A DNA stretch of 64,000 nt from Arthrobacter sp. Y-9 (GTDB taxonomy: Bacteria > Actinomycetota > Actinomycetes > Actinomycetales > Micrococcaceae). Positions 8,606 through 17,710 of this stretch are shown here, piece after piece. The notes under the pieces are model-generated. The model was not told the DNA's origin. It saw only the letters and a list, made by a program, of their open reading frames with translations, and made no database searches. Both the position numbers and the translations under genes were made by a program. Every line of letters starts with the position of its first letter. Within the stretch, counting starts at the first letter, position 1. The stretch covers positions 124,001 to 188,000 of the forward strand of contig NZ_CP121463.1 in the NCBI RefSeq assembly GCF_029690065.1, in the 5' to 3' direction.

Positions 8606-9982
8606 TCACCCGTGGAACAGCAGCTCCAGCGCCTGCGCCAAATGCTCCACTTCCTTCACGGTGAAGCCTTCCGGCACGGGGCCCGGGCCGTTGGGGCTGG
8701 ACGGGACCACGGCGTGCGTGAAGCCGAGCCGGCTCGCTTCCTGGATGCGCTTGTTGATGCCCGGCACGGGACGGACCTCGCCGGCCAGGCCCACCTCGCC
8801 GAACGCGATCAGGCGGCTGGACAGGGCCTTGCCGGCCTTGGCGGAGGCCACGGCGAGGGCGACGGCCAGGTCCGTGGCCGGCTCGCTGAGTTTCACGCCG
8901 CCCACGGTGGCCACATAGGAGTCGTCCTTGTGGAGCTGGCAGCCGGCCCGCTGCTGGAGCACTGCCAGGAGCATCGACACGCGGGACGAATCGAGGCCGC
9001 TCGTGGCGCGACGGGGCTGGGCGTTGGGGGACGTGGCCAGGAGGGACTGCACCTCGGCCACGAGAGGCCGGCGGCCCTCGAGGGTCACGGTGATGCAGGT
9101 CCCGGACACCGGCTCCTTGGTCCGCGAGACGAACAGACCGCTCGGGTCCGCCAGACCTTCGATGCCGTCCTCGTTCAGATCGAAACAGCCGACCTCATCC
9201 GTAGGCCCGTAGCGGTTCTTCACGGCGCGGATGAGGCGCAGCCGTGAGTGACGCTCGCCCTCGAACTGGCACACCACGTCCACGAGGTGTTCCAGGAGGC
9301 GCGGCCCCGCGATCAAGCCGTCTTTGGTCACGTGGCCCACCAGGAGCGTGGTCATGTTCCGCTTCTTGGCCGCGGCGATGAGGGACGCCGCCACCTCGCG
9401 CACCTGGGAGACGCCGCCCGCGGACCCTTCCACTTCGGGACTGCTCAGGGTCTGCACGGAGTCCACCACCAGAAGCCGTGGCTCCACCCGCTCGACCTGG
9501 CCCAGAGCCTGCGAGAGGTCCGTCTCGGCGGAGAGGTACAGGGTGTCCGCCACGGCGTCGATCCGCTCGGCCCGGAGCTTGACCTGCGCGGCCGACTCCT
9601 CGCCGGTCACGTAGAGGACGTCCTGGCCCGTGCGGGCGAAGCGCGCCGCGACATCCAGGAGCAGGGTCGACTTGCCGACACCGGGTTCGCCGGCCAGGAG
9701 GATCACGGCGCCCGGCACGAGACCGCCGCCGAGCACCCGGTCCAGCTCGTTCACGCCCGTGGGCAGGAAGGCCGCCGCGGCGGCGTCCACCGAGGCGATC
9801 GGGAGCGCCGGCTCCAGGACGGTGGCGGCCGCCGTCGTGCGGGCGACCGTGGCGCCGGTCTCCACGACCGTGCCCCACGCCTGGCACTCACCGCAGCGGC
9901 CCACCCACTTGATGGTGGTCCAGCCGCATTCGGTGCACTTGTATCCCGGCGCCTTGCTGCCGCGGGTGGTCTTGCTTGCCAT
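8606..9982 (-). CDS. radA: DNA repair protein RadA (Sms)
   Basis: A 458-residue protein starting at the ATG at 9982. The N-terminal zinc finger has C16, C19, C30 and C33. The RecA-like ATPase core has Walker A at 99-106 (GEPGVGKST) and the RadA-specific KNRYG motif near residue 255. The C-terminal third is a Lon-protease-like domain (SEPATDLAVALAVASAK and IAFGEVGLAGEVRPV). RadA drives branch migration at recombination intermediates. The gene appears complete. Confidence 0.96.
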   Translation of the reverse strand: MASKTTRGSKAPGYKCTECGWTTIKWVGRCGECQAWGTVVETGATVARTTAAATVLEPALPIASVDAAAAAFLPTGVNELDRVLGGGLVPGAVILLAGEPGVGKSTLLLDVAARFARTGQDVLYVTGEESAAQVKLRAERIDAVADTLYLSAETDLSQALGQVERVEPRLLVVDSVQTLSSPEVEGSAGGVSQVREVAASLIAAAKKRNMTTLLVGHVTKDGLIAGPRLLEHLVDVVCQFEGERHSRLRLIRAVKNRYGPTDEVGCFDLNEDGIEGLADPSGLFVSRTKEPVSGTCITVTLEGRRPLVAEVQSLLATSPNAQPRRATSGLDSSRVSMLLAVLQQRAGCQLHKDDSYVATVGGVKLSEPATDLAVALAVASAKAGKALSSRLIAFGEVGLAGEVRPVPGINKRIQEASRLGFTHAVVPSSPNGPGPVPEGFTVKEVEHLAQALELLFHG

Positions 9983-10050
9983 GCCCTCAAGCCTATCGGC
10001 GGGCACTGACACGAAAAGCGCTGGGCGAGCGATGTGGAAAACCTCAGGGA

Positions 10051-11178
10051 TCAGAGATCCGGCAGGTAGTCCCGCGCCTCCTTGGCCTCCACGCCCGCGG
10101 TCTCCAGCAGATCCACCATGAGTGGCCGGAACAGCATGACCACCGTCTCGCCCTCCAGGCGGCTCACGCCCAGCAGGCGGGGATGCAGGCGCGTCGCGAT
10201 CGAGGCCAGGTCCTGCTGCGCGTCCCGCAGCGCGGAGTCGCGGCCCCGGCCGTCGTCGCCGGCGTAACCCACGGCCATGAGGTCCACCGCGTCGGCGGTC
10301 TCGAACAACACTTCCGCGATGCTCTGCGTCGCCTCATCACTCAGCGCGGTGTGATTGATGGCGCTGGTCAGGCGACGGGCGAACACCCGGCAATTGCGCA
10401 GGGCGAGATCCAGGTACTCGACCGCCTCGCCGAGCTGGGAGACCTCGGAACGGTGCCGCCGGTACAGCGGTGACATGGTCGTGACCTCGCCGGAGGCCCG
10501 CAGCGTCATCCGCAGGGCGTCCAGTTCGGGCTGGCAGTTCCGCGCGCGGACCAGGGCGTGCCAGGCCAGAGTGGAGTCGTTGTCCATGAGGCTCTTCCCG
10601 CATTCCCGCAGCACCTCCGAGGCCTGCTGGAGCGTGGAGCGCAACTGCACCCGCGGCTCCTCGCGCGGATCCCTGGGGGTCAGGAGCGTCACCAGAAGCG
10701 CGAACACCCCGCCCACCACGGCGTCCAGGCTCCGGGTGAACGGGCCGCCCGCGGGAGCCGGGAGCAGCACCACCAGGAGCGACTGCAGCCCCAGCTGGGT
10801 CGCGAAGATGGCGCCGCTGTCCAGGAACCGCGCCAGGAGGATCGAGAACAGCAGCACGACGGCGGCCTGCCAGATCCCCGACCCGAGCCAGTGCAGCAGG
10901 ACGTCCCCCACCGCGATGCCCAGCGTGCAGCCGAGGCCGACCTCCAGCACGCGGCGCAAGCGGGTGCCCCGGGCGAAACCCAGGGCGATCAGCGAGGACG
11001 TCGCCGCGAACAGCGGCCCCACATGCCCCAGGACGAGCTCGGCGAAGGTGTACGCGCCCACGGCGCAGAACGTCATCTGCAAGGCGGGGATGAGGGATTC
11101 ACGCATGCGGATCACACCCGTGGTGGCGCGCTCCTTCGCTTCCCTCCCGATCGGCTTCACGCCGCTCATGCGCACCAT
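10051..11178 (-). CDS. FUSC-family (aromatic acid exporter-like) membrane protein
   Basis: A 375-residue protein. The N-terminal 170 residues have about five to six hydrophobic segments (LIPALQMTFCAVGAYTFAEL onward; FAATSSLIALGF; SILLARFL; AVVGGVFALLVTLL). The remaining 200 residues are a helical cytoplasmic domain. This half-size layout matches the FUSC/ArAE exporter family. The substrate is unknown. Two possible starts lie 9 bases apart (MVRM and MSGV); the first is given. It is divergent from pstS with 309 bases between. Confidence 0.8.
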   Translation of the reverse strand: MVRMSGVKPIGREAKERATTGVIRMRESLIPALQMTFCAVGAYTFAELVLGHVGPLFAATSSLIALGFARGTRLRRVLEVGLGCTLGIAVGDVLLHWLGSGIWQAAVVLLFSILLARFLDSGAIFATQLGLQSLLVVLLPAPAGGPFTRSLDAVVGGVFALLVTLLTPRDPREEPRVQLRSTLQQASEVLRECGKSLMDNDSTLAWHALVRARNCQPELDALRMTLRASGEVTTMSPLYRRHRSEVSQLGEAVEYLDLALRNCRVFARRLTSAINHTALSDEATQSIAEVLFETADAVDLMAVGYAGDDGRGRDSALRDAQQDLASIATRLHPRLLGVSRLEGETVVMLFRPLMVDLLETAGVEAKEARDYLPDL

Positions 11179-11487
11179 GGGCTCAGTCTATTGCGGAGCC
11201 GACGACGGCGCTCAGCGGCCGGCCGTTCACGTCGCCGTGGCCGGTGGTTCAGGAAGTGTCCTTACGGCGTGCGGCAGGCCAACGCAATGCGGCCCGGCCA
11301 GAAGTCACGGACTATCCACGGCTGGTTAACCTCACGTTCACCTTTAACCGCGGATCCCTTTACCTCGGCTCTTTAGTTTCGTTGAAGGTACAAAGGTACG
11401 CATCGTCGGCAGGACCGTCACGCACCCGATCGGGGCGGAAGGCAGAGTTCGGGCCGACGCGACATCAGGACCCTGAAAGGGAACATT
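11179..11487. other. Intergenic region holding the pst promoter
   Basis: This 309-base gap between the FUSC gene and pstS has two PhoP-type direct repeats at 11325-11346 and the pstS ribosome binding site (AAAGGGA) at its end. No small gene was recognised in it. Confidence 0.7.
11325..11346 (+). promoter_or_regulatory. PHO box (two 11-base PhoP direct repeat units)
   Basis: GTTAACCTCAC at 11325-11335 is followed directly by GTTCACCTTTA at 11336-11346. These two adjacent 11-base units fit the actinobacterial PhoP direct-repeat pattern (GTTCACC-like core). They lie 142 bases upstream of the pstS start, where PhoP-activated promoters are expected. Confidence 0.75.
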
Positions 11488-12606
11488 GTGAAGGCTCTCC
11501 GCTTCGGCCGCCATGCGGCACTCGCAGTCGTCGCAGCAGGCGCTCTGGCGCTGACCGCTTGCGGCTCGGACAACGCGACCGGCACCAGCACGGCTGCCCC
11601 CAGCAACAACGGTCCCAAGGTCACCGGCACCCTGACCGGCGTCGGCGCCTCCTCGCAGGGTGCGGCCATGGACGCCTGGAAGACCGGCTTCGCCAGCGCG
11701 AACTCCGGCGCCAGCGTGCAGTACTCCCCGGACGGCTCCGGCGCAGGCCGCAAGGCCCTCCTGGACGGCTCCGCCCAGTTCGCGGGTTCCGACGCTTACC
11801 TGAAGGACGAGGAGTACGCCTCCTCCAAGGAGAAGTGCGGCCCCAACGGCGCCATCAACATCCCGGTGTACATCTCCCCGATCGCCGTGGCCTTCAACCT
11901 GCCGGACGTCAAGGAGCTCAAGCTCGACGCCGACACCACCGCCAAGATCTTCCGCGGCCAGATCTCCAAGTGGAACGACGCGGCCATCGCCAAGCTGAAC
12001 CCGGGCGTCACCCTGCCCGACCTCAAGGTCACCCCGGTGAACCGCTCGGATGACTCCGGCACCACCAAGAACTTCACGGACTACCTGTCCGCCGTGGCCC
12101 CGTCCGTCTGGACCGACAAGGCCGATGGCGTGTGGCCGTCCTCCCTCAAGGGTGAGAACGCCAAGGGCACCTCCGGCGTCGTCAAGACCGTCACCGACAC
12201 CCCCGGCGCCGTGACCTACGCGGATGACTCCGCCGTGTCCGGCAAGCTCGGCGTGGCCTCCATCAAGGTCGGCGAGAGCTTCGTGAAGCCGAACGCCGAG
12301 GGCGCCGCCAAGGCCGTCGAGACCGGCAAGTCCGTGGAAGGCCGCGCTCAGGGCGACCTCTCCCTGAAGATCGACCGCAAGACCACGGACTCCGCGGCCT
12401 ACCCGCTGACCCTGGCTTCGTTCCACATCCTCTGCACCACCTACAAGGACCAGGCCACCGTGGACCTGATCAAGGCGTTCGAGAACTACGTGGTGAGCGA
12501 CGCCGGCCAGCAGGCCGCCGCCGACGCCGCCAAGTCCGCGCCGCTGAGCAAGAGCCTTCAGGAGAAGGCCAAGGCCGCGATCGAGCAGATCAAGGTCAAG
12601 GGCTAG
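11488..12606 (+). CDS. pstS: Phosphate ABC transporter, substrate-binding lipoprotein PstS
   Basis: A 372-residue protein starting at a GTG with AAAGGGA before it. The signal peptide ends in the lipobox LTAC with Cys25, so it is a lipoprotein on the outer face of the membrane. The phosphate-binding segments are GVGASSQGAAMDAWKTGF, YSPDGSGAGRKALLDG and VNRSDDSGTTKNFTDYL. It is the first gene of pstSCAB and lies downstream of a PHO box, so phosphate starvation is expected to induce it. Confidence 0.96.
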   Translation: MKALRFGRHAALAVVAAGALALTACGSDNATGTSTAAPSNNGPKVTGTLTGVGASSQGAAMDAWKTGFASANSGASVQYSPDGSGAGRKALLDGSAQFAGSDAYLKDEEYASSKEKCGPNGAINIPVYISPIAVAFNLPDVKELKLDADTTAKIFRGQISKWNDAAIAKLNPGVTLPDLKVTPVNRSDDSGTTKNFTDYLSAVAPSVWTDKADGVWPSSLKGENAKGTSGVVKTVTDTPGAVTYADDSAVSGKLGVASIKVGESFVKPNAEGAAKAVETGKSVEGRAQGDLSLKIDRKTTDSAAYPLTLASFHILCTTYKDQATVDLIKAFENYVVSDAGQQAAADAAKSAPLSKSLQEKAKAAIEQIKVKG

Positions 12607-12795
12607 CATTCCCCGCCCGGGAATGACGGGTTCCCTGTCCAGAGCATTCTCCCCGACGTCGTGGGAACCGGGTGTCACGCCCGGCGACCACGGCCCGGGG
12701 ACGCGGAAGGCTTGGACAGGGAACTTTGCCGTTACCCACCCGATCGGGGAATCCGGCTGGGCCGGGACACCCACACTGGACTGGAAGGCAGTTAA

Positions 12796-13728
12796 GTGAG
12801 CAGCAACACCATGACCGAGTCATCGGCCGCAGGACGGGCCGGCGACAAGGTCTTCTCCGGAGCCACGCTCGGCGCCGGGATCCTGATCCTCCTCGTCCTC
12901 TTCGGTGTGGCCGCATTCCTGGTCGCGCAGGCGATCCCCGCGCTCGTGGCCGACCCGGCCGACATCCAGGGCGGCGCCGGATTCTGGGCCTACATCTGGC
13001 CCATCATCATCGGCACCCTGATCGCCGCCGCGATCGCCCTGGTCATCGCGACCCCGGTGGCGATCGGCGTCGCGCTCTTCATCTCGCACTACGCCCCGCG
13101 CCGCCTGGCCTCCGCCCTCGGGTACGTCATCGACCTGCTGGCGGCCATTCCCTCCGTGGTGTACGGCGCCTGGGGCGCGGCGTTCCTGGCCAAGGAGATC
13201 TCCCCGGCCTACGACTGGCTGGCGGACAACCTGGGCTGGATCCCGATCTTCGCGGGCCCCGCCTCGGCCACGGGCAAGACCATCCTCACGGCAGGCATCG
13301 TCCTGGCGGTCATGGTCCTGCCGATCATCACGTCGCTGTCCCGCGAGATCTTCCTCCAGACGCCCAAGCTGCACGAGGAGGCCGCACTGGCCCTCGGCGC
13401 CACGCGCTGGGAGATGGTCCGCATGGCCGTTCTGCCGTTCGGCCGCCCAGGCATTATCAGCGCCATCATGCTCGGCCTCGGCCGCGCGCTCGGCGAGACC
13501 ATGGCGGTCGCCCTGGTGCTCTCCTCGGGCGCCCTGACGGCCAGCCTGATCCAGAGCGGCAACCAGACCATCGCCGCCGAGATCGCTCTGAACTTCCCGG
13601 AGGCGTCCGGCATCAAGGTGAACACGCTGATCGCCGCCGGCCTGGTCCTCTTCGTCATCACCCTCGGCGTGAACATGATCGCGCGGTGGATCATCACCAA
13701 GCACAAGGAATTCTCGGGGGCCAACTGA
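12796..13728 (+). CDS. pstC: Phosphate ABC transporter permease PstC
   Basis: A 310-residue inner-membrane protein starting at a GTG at 12796. It has about six transmembrane segments, and the EAA loop that meets the ATPase reads HEEAALALGATRWEMVRMAVLPF. The PstC signature IPSVVYGAWG (residues 116-125) is present. A 189-base gap follows pstS, as is common because the binding protein is made in excess; a small hairpin right after pstS (12610-12628) may trim transcription. Confidence 0.95.
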   Translation: MSSNTMTESSAAGRAGDKVFSGATLGAGILILLVLFGVAAFLVAQAIPALVADPADIQGGAGFWAYIWPIIIGTLIAAAIALVIATPVAIGVALFISHYAPRRLASALGYVIDLLAAIPSVVYGAWGAAFLAKEISPAYDWLADNLGWIPIFAGPASATGKTILTAGIVLAVMVLPIITSLSREIFLQTPKLHEEAALALGATRWEMVRMAVLPFGRPGIISAIMLGLGRALGETMAVALVLSSGALTASLIQSGNQTIAAEIALNFPEASGIKVNTLIAAGLVLFVITLGVNMIARWIITKHKEFSGAN

Positions 13729-13729
13729 C

Positions 13730-14839
13730 ATGACCACGACCCTGACACCCAATCGCCGCCGCTCCGCGCTGACCAAGGGGCAGCTGCCCAAGTACGCCCC
13801 GTGGGTCGTGCTGGGCGCGTCCCTCGTCGTCGGCGCGGCGCTCGTGAACCTGATCGGCTTCAACCCGTTCGGCTGGGGCCTGATCTCCGCGATCCTCTTC
13901 ACCGTGGGCCTGGTGGCCTGGAGCGGTTCCGTGGAGGGCGCCCGCAAGGCGAAGGACAAGCTGGCCACCTGCCTGGTGTTCGGCTCCTTCATCATCGCGG
14001 TCCTCCCGCTGATCTCGGTCATCTGGACGGCGCTGGTGAACGGCATCCCGGGCCTCATGACCCCGGGCTTCCTCGGCACCTCGATGAACGGCGTGACCGG
14101 TGTGGCCGACAACAAGGCCGTGGAGAACGGCACCAAGGTCCTGGGCGGCGTATACCACGCGCTGATCGGCACCCTCCAGATCACGGCCCTGGCCACGGTC
14201 ATCTCCGTGCCGGTGGGTCTGCTGACGGCGGTCTACCTCGTCGAGTACGGCAACGACCGTTTCCTGGCCCGCGCCATCACCTTCTTCGTGGACGTCATGA
14301 CCGGCATCCCGTCGATCGTGGCCGGTCTGTTCGCCGCCGCGTTCTTCTTCATCGTGGTGGGCCCCGGCACCAAGACCGGCGCGGTCGCCGCGATCGCGCT
14401 CTCGGTGCTCATGATCCCCGTGGTGGTGCGCTCCAGCGAGGAGATGCTCAAGATCGTCCCGAACGAGCTCCGCGAGGCCGCCTACGCCCTGGGCGTGCGC
14501 AAGTGGCGCACGATCGTGAAGGTCGTCATCCCGACGGCGATCTCCGGCATCGCGTCCGGCGTCACCCTGGCGATCGCCCGCGTGATCGGTGAGACGGCGC
14601 CCATCCTCGTCACCGCCGGCTTCGCGACCGCGATCAACAACAACGTGTTCGGCGGGTGGATGGCTTCGCTCCCGACCTACATCTACACGCAGATCCTGAA
14701 CCCGACGTCGCCGTCCAACCCCGGTCCGTCGGACCAGCGGGCCTGGGGCGCGGCCCTGGTCCTGATTATCCTGGTGATGCTGCTGAACCTCATCGCCCGC
14801 CTGATCGCACGGGTCTTCGCGCCCAAGCAGGGCCGCTAG
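13730..14839 (+). CDS. pstA: Phosphate ABC transporter permease PstA
   Basis: A 369-residue protein starting one base after the pstC stop, so the two are coupled. It has an unusually long N-terminal part with three extra hydrophobic segments before the core ([34 protein letters not shown] and [16 protein letters not shown]). The core contains [17 protein letters not shown] and the EAA loop [20 protein letters not shown]. This extended N-terminus is common in actinobacterial PstA. It pairs with PstC to form the channel. Confidence 0.95.
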   Translation: MTTTLTPNRRRSALTKGQLPKYAPWVVLGASLVVGAALVNLIGFNPFGWGLISAILFTVGLVAWSGSVEGARKAKDKLATCLVFGSFIIAVLPLISVIWTALVNGIPGLMTPGFLGTSMNGVTGVADNKAVENGTKVLGGVYHALIGTLQITALATVISVPVGLLTAVYLVEYGNDRFLARAITFFVDVMTGIPSIVAGLFAAAFFFIVVGPGTKTGAVAAIALSVLMIPVVVRSSEEMLKIVPNELREAAYALGVRKWRTIVKVVIPTAISGIASGVTLAIARVIGETAPILVTAGFATAINNNVFGGWMASLPTYIYTQILNPTSPSNPGPSDQRAWGAALVLIILVMLLNLIARLIARVFAPKQGR

Positions 14840-14874
14840 AGACACCCACTGAAGATTCCGAAGGAACCACAGCA

Positions 14875-15654
14875 ATGAGCAAGAGAATCGACGTCAAGGA
14901 CCTGAACGTCTACTACGGCAACTTCCTGGCCGTGGAGGGTGTCAACATCAACATCGAGGCCAAGTCGGTCACGGCCTTCATCGGCCCGTCCGGCTGTGGC
15001 AAGTCCACCTTCCTCCGCACCCTGAACCGCATGCACGAGGTGCTGCCGGGTGCACATGTGGAAGGCGAGGTCCTGCTGGACGGCGCGGACATCTACGGCC
15101 CCGGCGTCGACCCGGTGACCGTCCGCACGAACATCGGCATGGTGTTCCAGCGCCCGAACCCGTTCCCCACCATGTCGATCCGGGACAACGTCCTGGCCGG
15201 CGTGAAGCTGAACAACAAGCGGATCTCCAAGGGCGAGGCCGACGCCCTGGTGGAGAAGTCGCTGCAGGGCGCGAACCTCTGGAATGAGGTCAAGGACCGT
15301 CTGGACAAGCCCGGTTCGGGTCTTTCCGGTGGCCAGCAGCAGCGTCTCTGCATCGCCCGTGCGATCGCGGTGGAGCCTGCCGTGCTGCTCATGGACGAGC
15401 CGTGTTCCGCTCTGGACCCGATCTCGACCCTCGCGGTGGAGGACCTCATCAACGAGCTCAAGGACTCCTACACCGTGGTGATCGTGACCCACAACATGCA
15501 GCAGGCCGCCCGTGTCTCGGACAAGACCGCGTTCTTCAACATCGCGGGCACCGGCAAGCCGGGCAAGCTCATCGAGTTCGCGGACACCAGCACCATCTTC
15601 AACAACCCGAGCCAGAAGGCCACCGAGGACTACGTCTCCGGCCGCTTCGGGTGA
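14875..15654 (+). CDS. pstB: Phosphate ABC transporter ATPase PstB
   Basis: A 259-residue ATPase starting at the ATG at 14875. Walker A is GPSGCGKST (residues 37-45), the signature is [16 protein letters not shown] and Walker B with its loop is [13 protein letters not shown]. The PstB-typical [18 protein letters not shown] and the end EDYVSGRFG are present. It completes pstSCAB; no phoU follows, but a DUF47/PhoU-like gene sits with a Pit gene at 24.5 kb. Confidence 0.97.
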   Translation: MSKRIDVKDLNVYYGNFLAVEGVNINIEAKSVTAFIGPSGCGKSTFLRTLNRMHEVLPGAHVEGEVLLDGADIYGPGVDPVTVRTNIGMVFQRPNPFPTMSIRDNVLAGVKLNNKRISKGEADALVEKSLQGANLWNEVKDRLDKPGSGLSGGQQQRLCIARAIAVEPAVLLMDEPCSALDPISTLAVEDLINELKDSYTVVIVTHNMQQAARVSDKTAFFNIAGTGKPGKLIEFADTSTIFNNPSQKATEDYVSGRFG

Positions 15655-15676
15655 TCCTTCCGGACGACCCCCGGAC

Positions 15677-15716
15677 ATGCAGAAGACCCACGGAAATTTC
15701 CGTGGGTCCTCTGCAT
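15677..15716. terminator. Bidirectional hairpin between pstB and an MFS gene
   Basis: Two 20-base arms with one mismatch (ATGCAGAAGACCCACGGAAA and its near complement) meet at the centre without a spacer. It lies between two convergent genes and probably terminates both. Confidence 0.8.
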
Positions 15717-15740
15717 CACCGGGGGTGGAACCGCGCGGCG

Positions 15741-17153
15741 TCAGTGCGTGAAGTCCGCCGAGATCTCGGCGAGCGTGCGGCCCTTCGTCTCCGGCGCGAG
15801 CCACTGGGACAGTGCCGCTCCCAGGAACGCGACGACGGCGGCCACCACCATGCTGGGCCCCATGCCGATGTTGGTGATCGCCCAGGGCAGGGCGAAGGTG
15901 CCGAGCGCGGCGCCGATGCGGCTGAACGACGCCGCGAAGCCCATGCCGATGCCCCGCAGGTGGCCCGGGAACACCTCGGCCGGGTAGACCTGGGTCATCG
16001 TGGTGTAGCCGGCGTTGAAGAAGGAGAAGGCCAGGAAGAGGACGAGCACGAGGATCGCCGGGGCGTCCGCCCAGACGCCGATCACGAGGAGGATGCCCGC
16101 GCACAGCCACTGGCCGGGCACGGTGAGGATGCGGCGTCCGAGCCGGTCGATCAGCAGCACCGTGGTGACGACGCCCGCGGCCGCCAGCGCGGACAGCCCC
16201 ACGCCGCCCGCCCAGCCGCCGCCGAAGCCGAACTGGTGGAGGACGTCGTCGGCGAAGGTGGCGATCGCGAAGTACGGGGTGACGGCGCAGAACCAGAAGC
16301 CCGAGGTGAACAGGGTGGTCCGCCAGTACTGCGGGGAGAACAGCATCCGGAAGGAGGCGTTCTTGATCGGGGTCTTGTCCCGTGCGGCCTGGGCCTCCTG
16401 GATCGCGCGCAGGTCGATCTCCTCGGTGATGCTGTGGTGCATCTGGGGCGACTCGACGTACTTGCGGGCGATCGCGAGTGCCTCGTCGCGGCGGCCCTTG
16501 GTGATGAGCCAGCTCGGCGACTCGGGAAGGCCGATGCGGGCCAGGAACAGGATGAGGGCGAGGACCGTGCTGGTGCCGATCACGATCCGCCAGGGGGTCC
16601 CGGCGTCGTGCAGGGCCGTGCCGATGATGAACGCCATCATGAAGCCGATGTACCAGGCGATCAGCGTCAGACCCAGGAGCCGCCCGCGGAGTTTCGGCGG
16701 GGAGAACTCGGACAGCAGCGGGCCGCCGATGGAGTACTCGCCCCCGATCGCGACGCCCATGAAGAAGCGGATCAGGGCCAGCTGGATCACGGCCCCGTCC
16801 CCGGCGGTCACGAAGAACTGCGCCGCGGAGGCCAGCAGGAACAGGCCCATGTCGACGAGGAACATGGGCTTGCGGCCGAACTTGTCGGCGGCCCAGCCGG
16901 CGAGGGGCGAGCCGACGAAGATCCCGGCGAGCGGTCCGGCCGCGATCAGCCCGAGGGAGAGTTCGTCCAGCTGGAGGTCCGCGCGCATGAGGCCCGTGAC
17001 GGGGCCGATGATGCCGAGGATGTAGCCGTCGAGGAACATGCCCCCGATAAAGACGGCGACGAGGCGCACCATGAACCGGCGCTTGAACCTGGAGTCGGCA
17101 TGTTTCGATGTGGAGGGGTAGACGGAGGCTGTCGTACCGGTCGGTTGGGTCAT
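15741..17153 (-). CDS. MFS transporter, sugar-porter-like
   Basis: A 470-residue protein starting at the ATG at 17153 (MTQPTG), with a GGGAA stretch before it; a longer frame upstream would add 56 low-complexity residues and is not favoured. It has twelve hydrophobic segments. Typical motifs are DGYILGIIGPV in helix 1, GWAADKFGRKPMFLVD after helix 2, RFFMGVAIGGEYSIGGPLLSE in helix 4, LPESPSWLITKGR before the central loop and PETKGRTLAEI at the end. These are sugar-porter / SV2-like signatures, but the substrate is open. Its neighbours concern phosphate and tricarboxylates and do not settle it. Confidence 0.85.
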   Translation of the reverse strand: MTQPTGTTASVYPSTSKHADSRFKRRFMVRLVAVFIGGMFLDGYILGIIGPVTGLMRADLQLDELSLGLIAAGPLAGIFVGSPLAGWAADKFGRKPMFLVDMGLFLLASAAQFFVTAGDGAVIQLALIRFFMGVAIGGEYSIGGPLLSEFSPPKLRGRLLGLTLIAWYIGFMMAFIIGTALHDAGTPWRIVIGTSTVLALILFLARIGLPESPSWLITKGRRDEALAIARKYVESPQMHHSITEEIDLRAIQEAQAARDKTPIKNASFRMLFSPQYWRTTLFTSGFWFCAVTPYFAIATFADDVLHQFGFGGGWAGGVGLSALAAAGVVTTVLLIDRLGRRILTVPGQWLCAGILLVIGVWADAPAILVLVLFLAFSFFNAGYTTMTQVYPAEVFPGHLRGIGMGFAASFSRIGAALGTFALPWAITNIGMGPSMVVAAVVAFLGAALSQWLAPETKGRTLAEISADFTH

Positions 17154-17418
17154 GGAGTGCAGTTCCCTTCTGGCTTCAGCGGAGACCGCTGACGGCGCCA
17201 GAGCGCCTTGTCCGGGACGCGCGGGTGACCTGTGGTCCGGTGCGGCGGATGGACGAGCCGTGGGGCCCGCTGCCAGCCGGGATGCCGCGCTGGACGCACG
17301 AGGTGACTCCGGCGTCGTCATGGATCACGGTCCGCTGAGCCGATCCGGCGGGATTCTGGCGTCCGGGGAGCACGCGGCGCCCCTGAGGTCAGATCCCGGA
17401 CCGGCGTCGGCGGGAATG

Positions 17419-17439
17419 TGACATATGACTCATATATCA
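17419..17439 (-). promoter_or_regulatory. Candidate GntR-type operator upstream of the MFS gene
   Basis: The palindrome has arms TGACATATGA and TCATATATCA around a central C, with 9 of 10 positions paired. It is AT-rich in a very GC-rich setting and lies 266 bases upstream of the MFS start. The core ATATGA-C-TCATAT resembles operators of GntR-family regulators. Confidence 0.45.
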
Positions 17440-17568
17440 GAACCCTAGGGTGGCGCTCCCGCGTGGTCAAGAGTGTGACGGAGCGGTTTCCGGCCGGATG
17501 TCCGGACCGCGACGGCGGCGTGCCGGCCCGGGTGCCCCGGTGACCTGGGCGGGCCCGTGAACGCCGAA

Positions 17569-17627
17569 ACCGTGAGTTTCCGTCGAAACCGCGTGTTTAA
17601 CACACGGTTTCGACGGAAACTCACGGT
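17569..17627. repeat. 59-base palindrome after tctA
   Basis: Perfect 22-base arms (17569-17590 and 17606-17627), ACCGTGAGTTTCCGTCGAAA at the outer end, surround a 15-base centre that can pair further (GTGT-TTA-ACAC). It lies 84 bases past the tctA stop and may terminate it. It has the same length and layout as the palindrome at 23368-23426. Confidence 0.88.
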
Positions 17628-17710
17628 CTCAGCGGGGGCTGGCCCGACGTCGGACCCGGACCCAGACCCGGCGGAGGCCCAGCCCCGGCCTCAGGGGCGG
17701 GGCCGGGAGC

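Larger units (their letters stand above)
17154..17710. other. Intergenic region between tctA and the MFS gene
   Basis: This 557-base stretch has no convincing gene. It contains a near-perfect 21-base palindrome at 17419-17439 (a likely operator for the MFS gene) and a 59-base palindrome at 17569-17627 that follows the tctA stop. Confidence 0.6.

Noticed and set aside
15402-17192. 596-codon plus-strand frame across the pstB 3' end and the MFS gene
   Set aside because: It overlaps PstB in another frame and is antisense to the MFS gene; the product is low-complexity with no motif.
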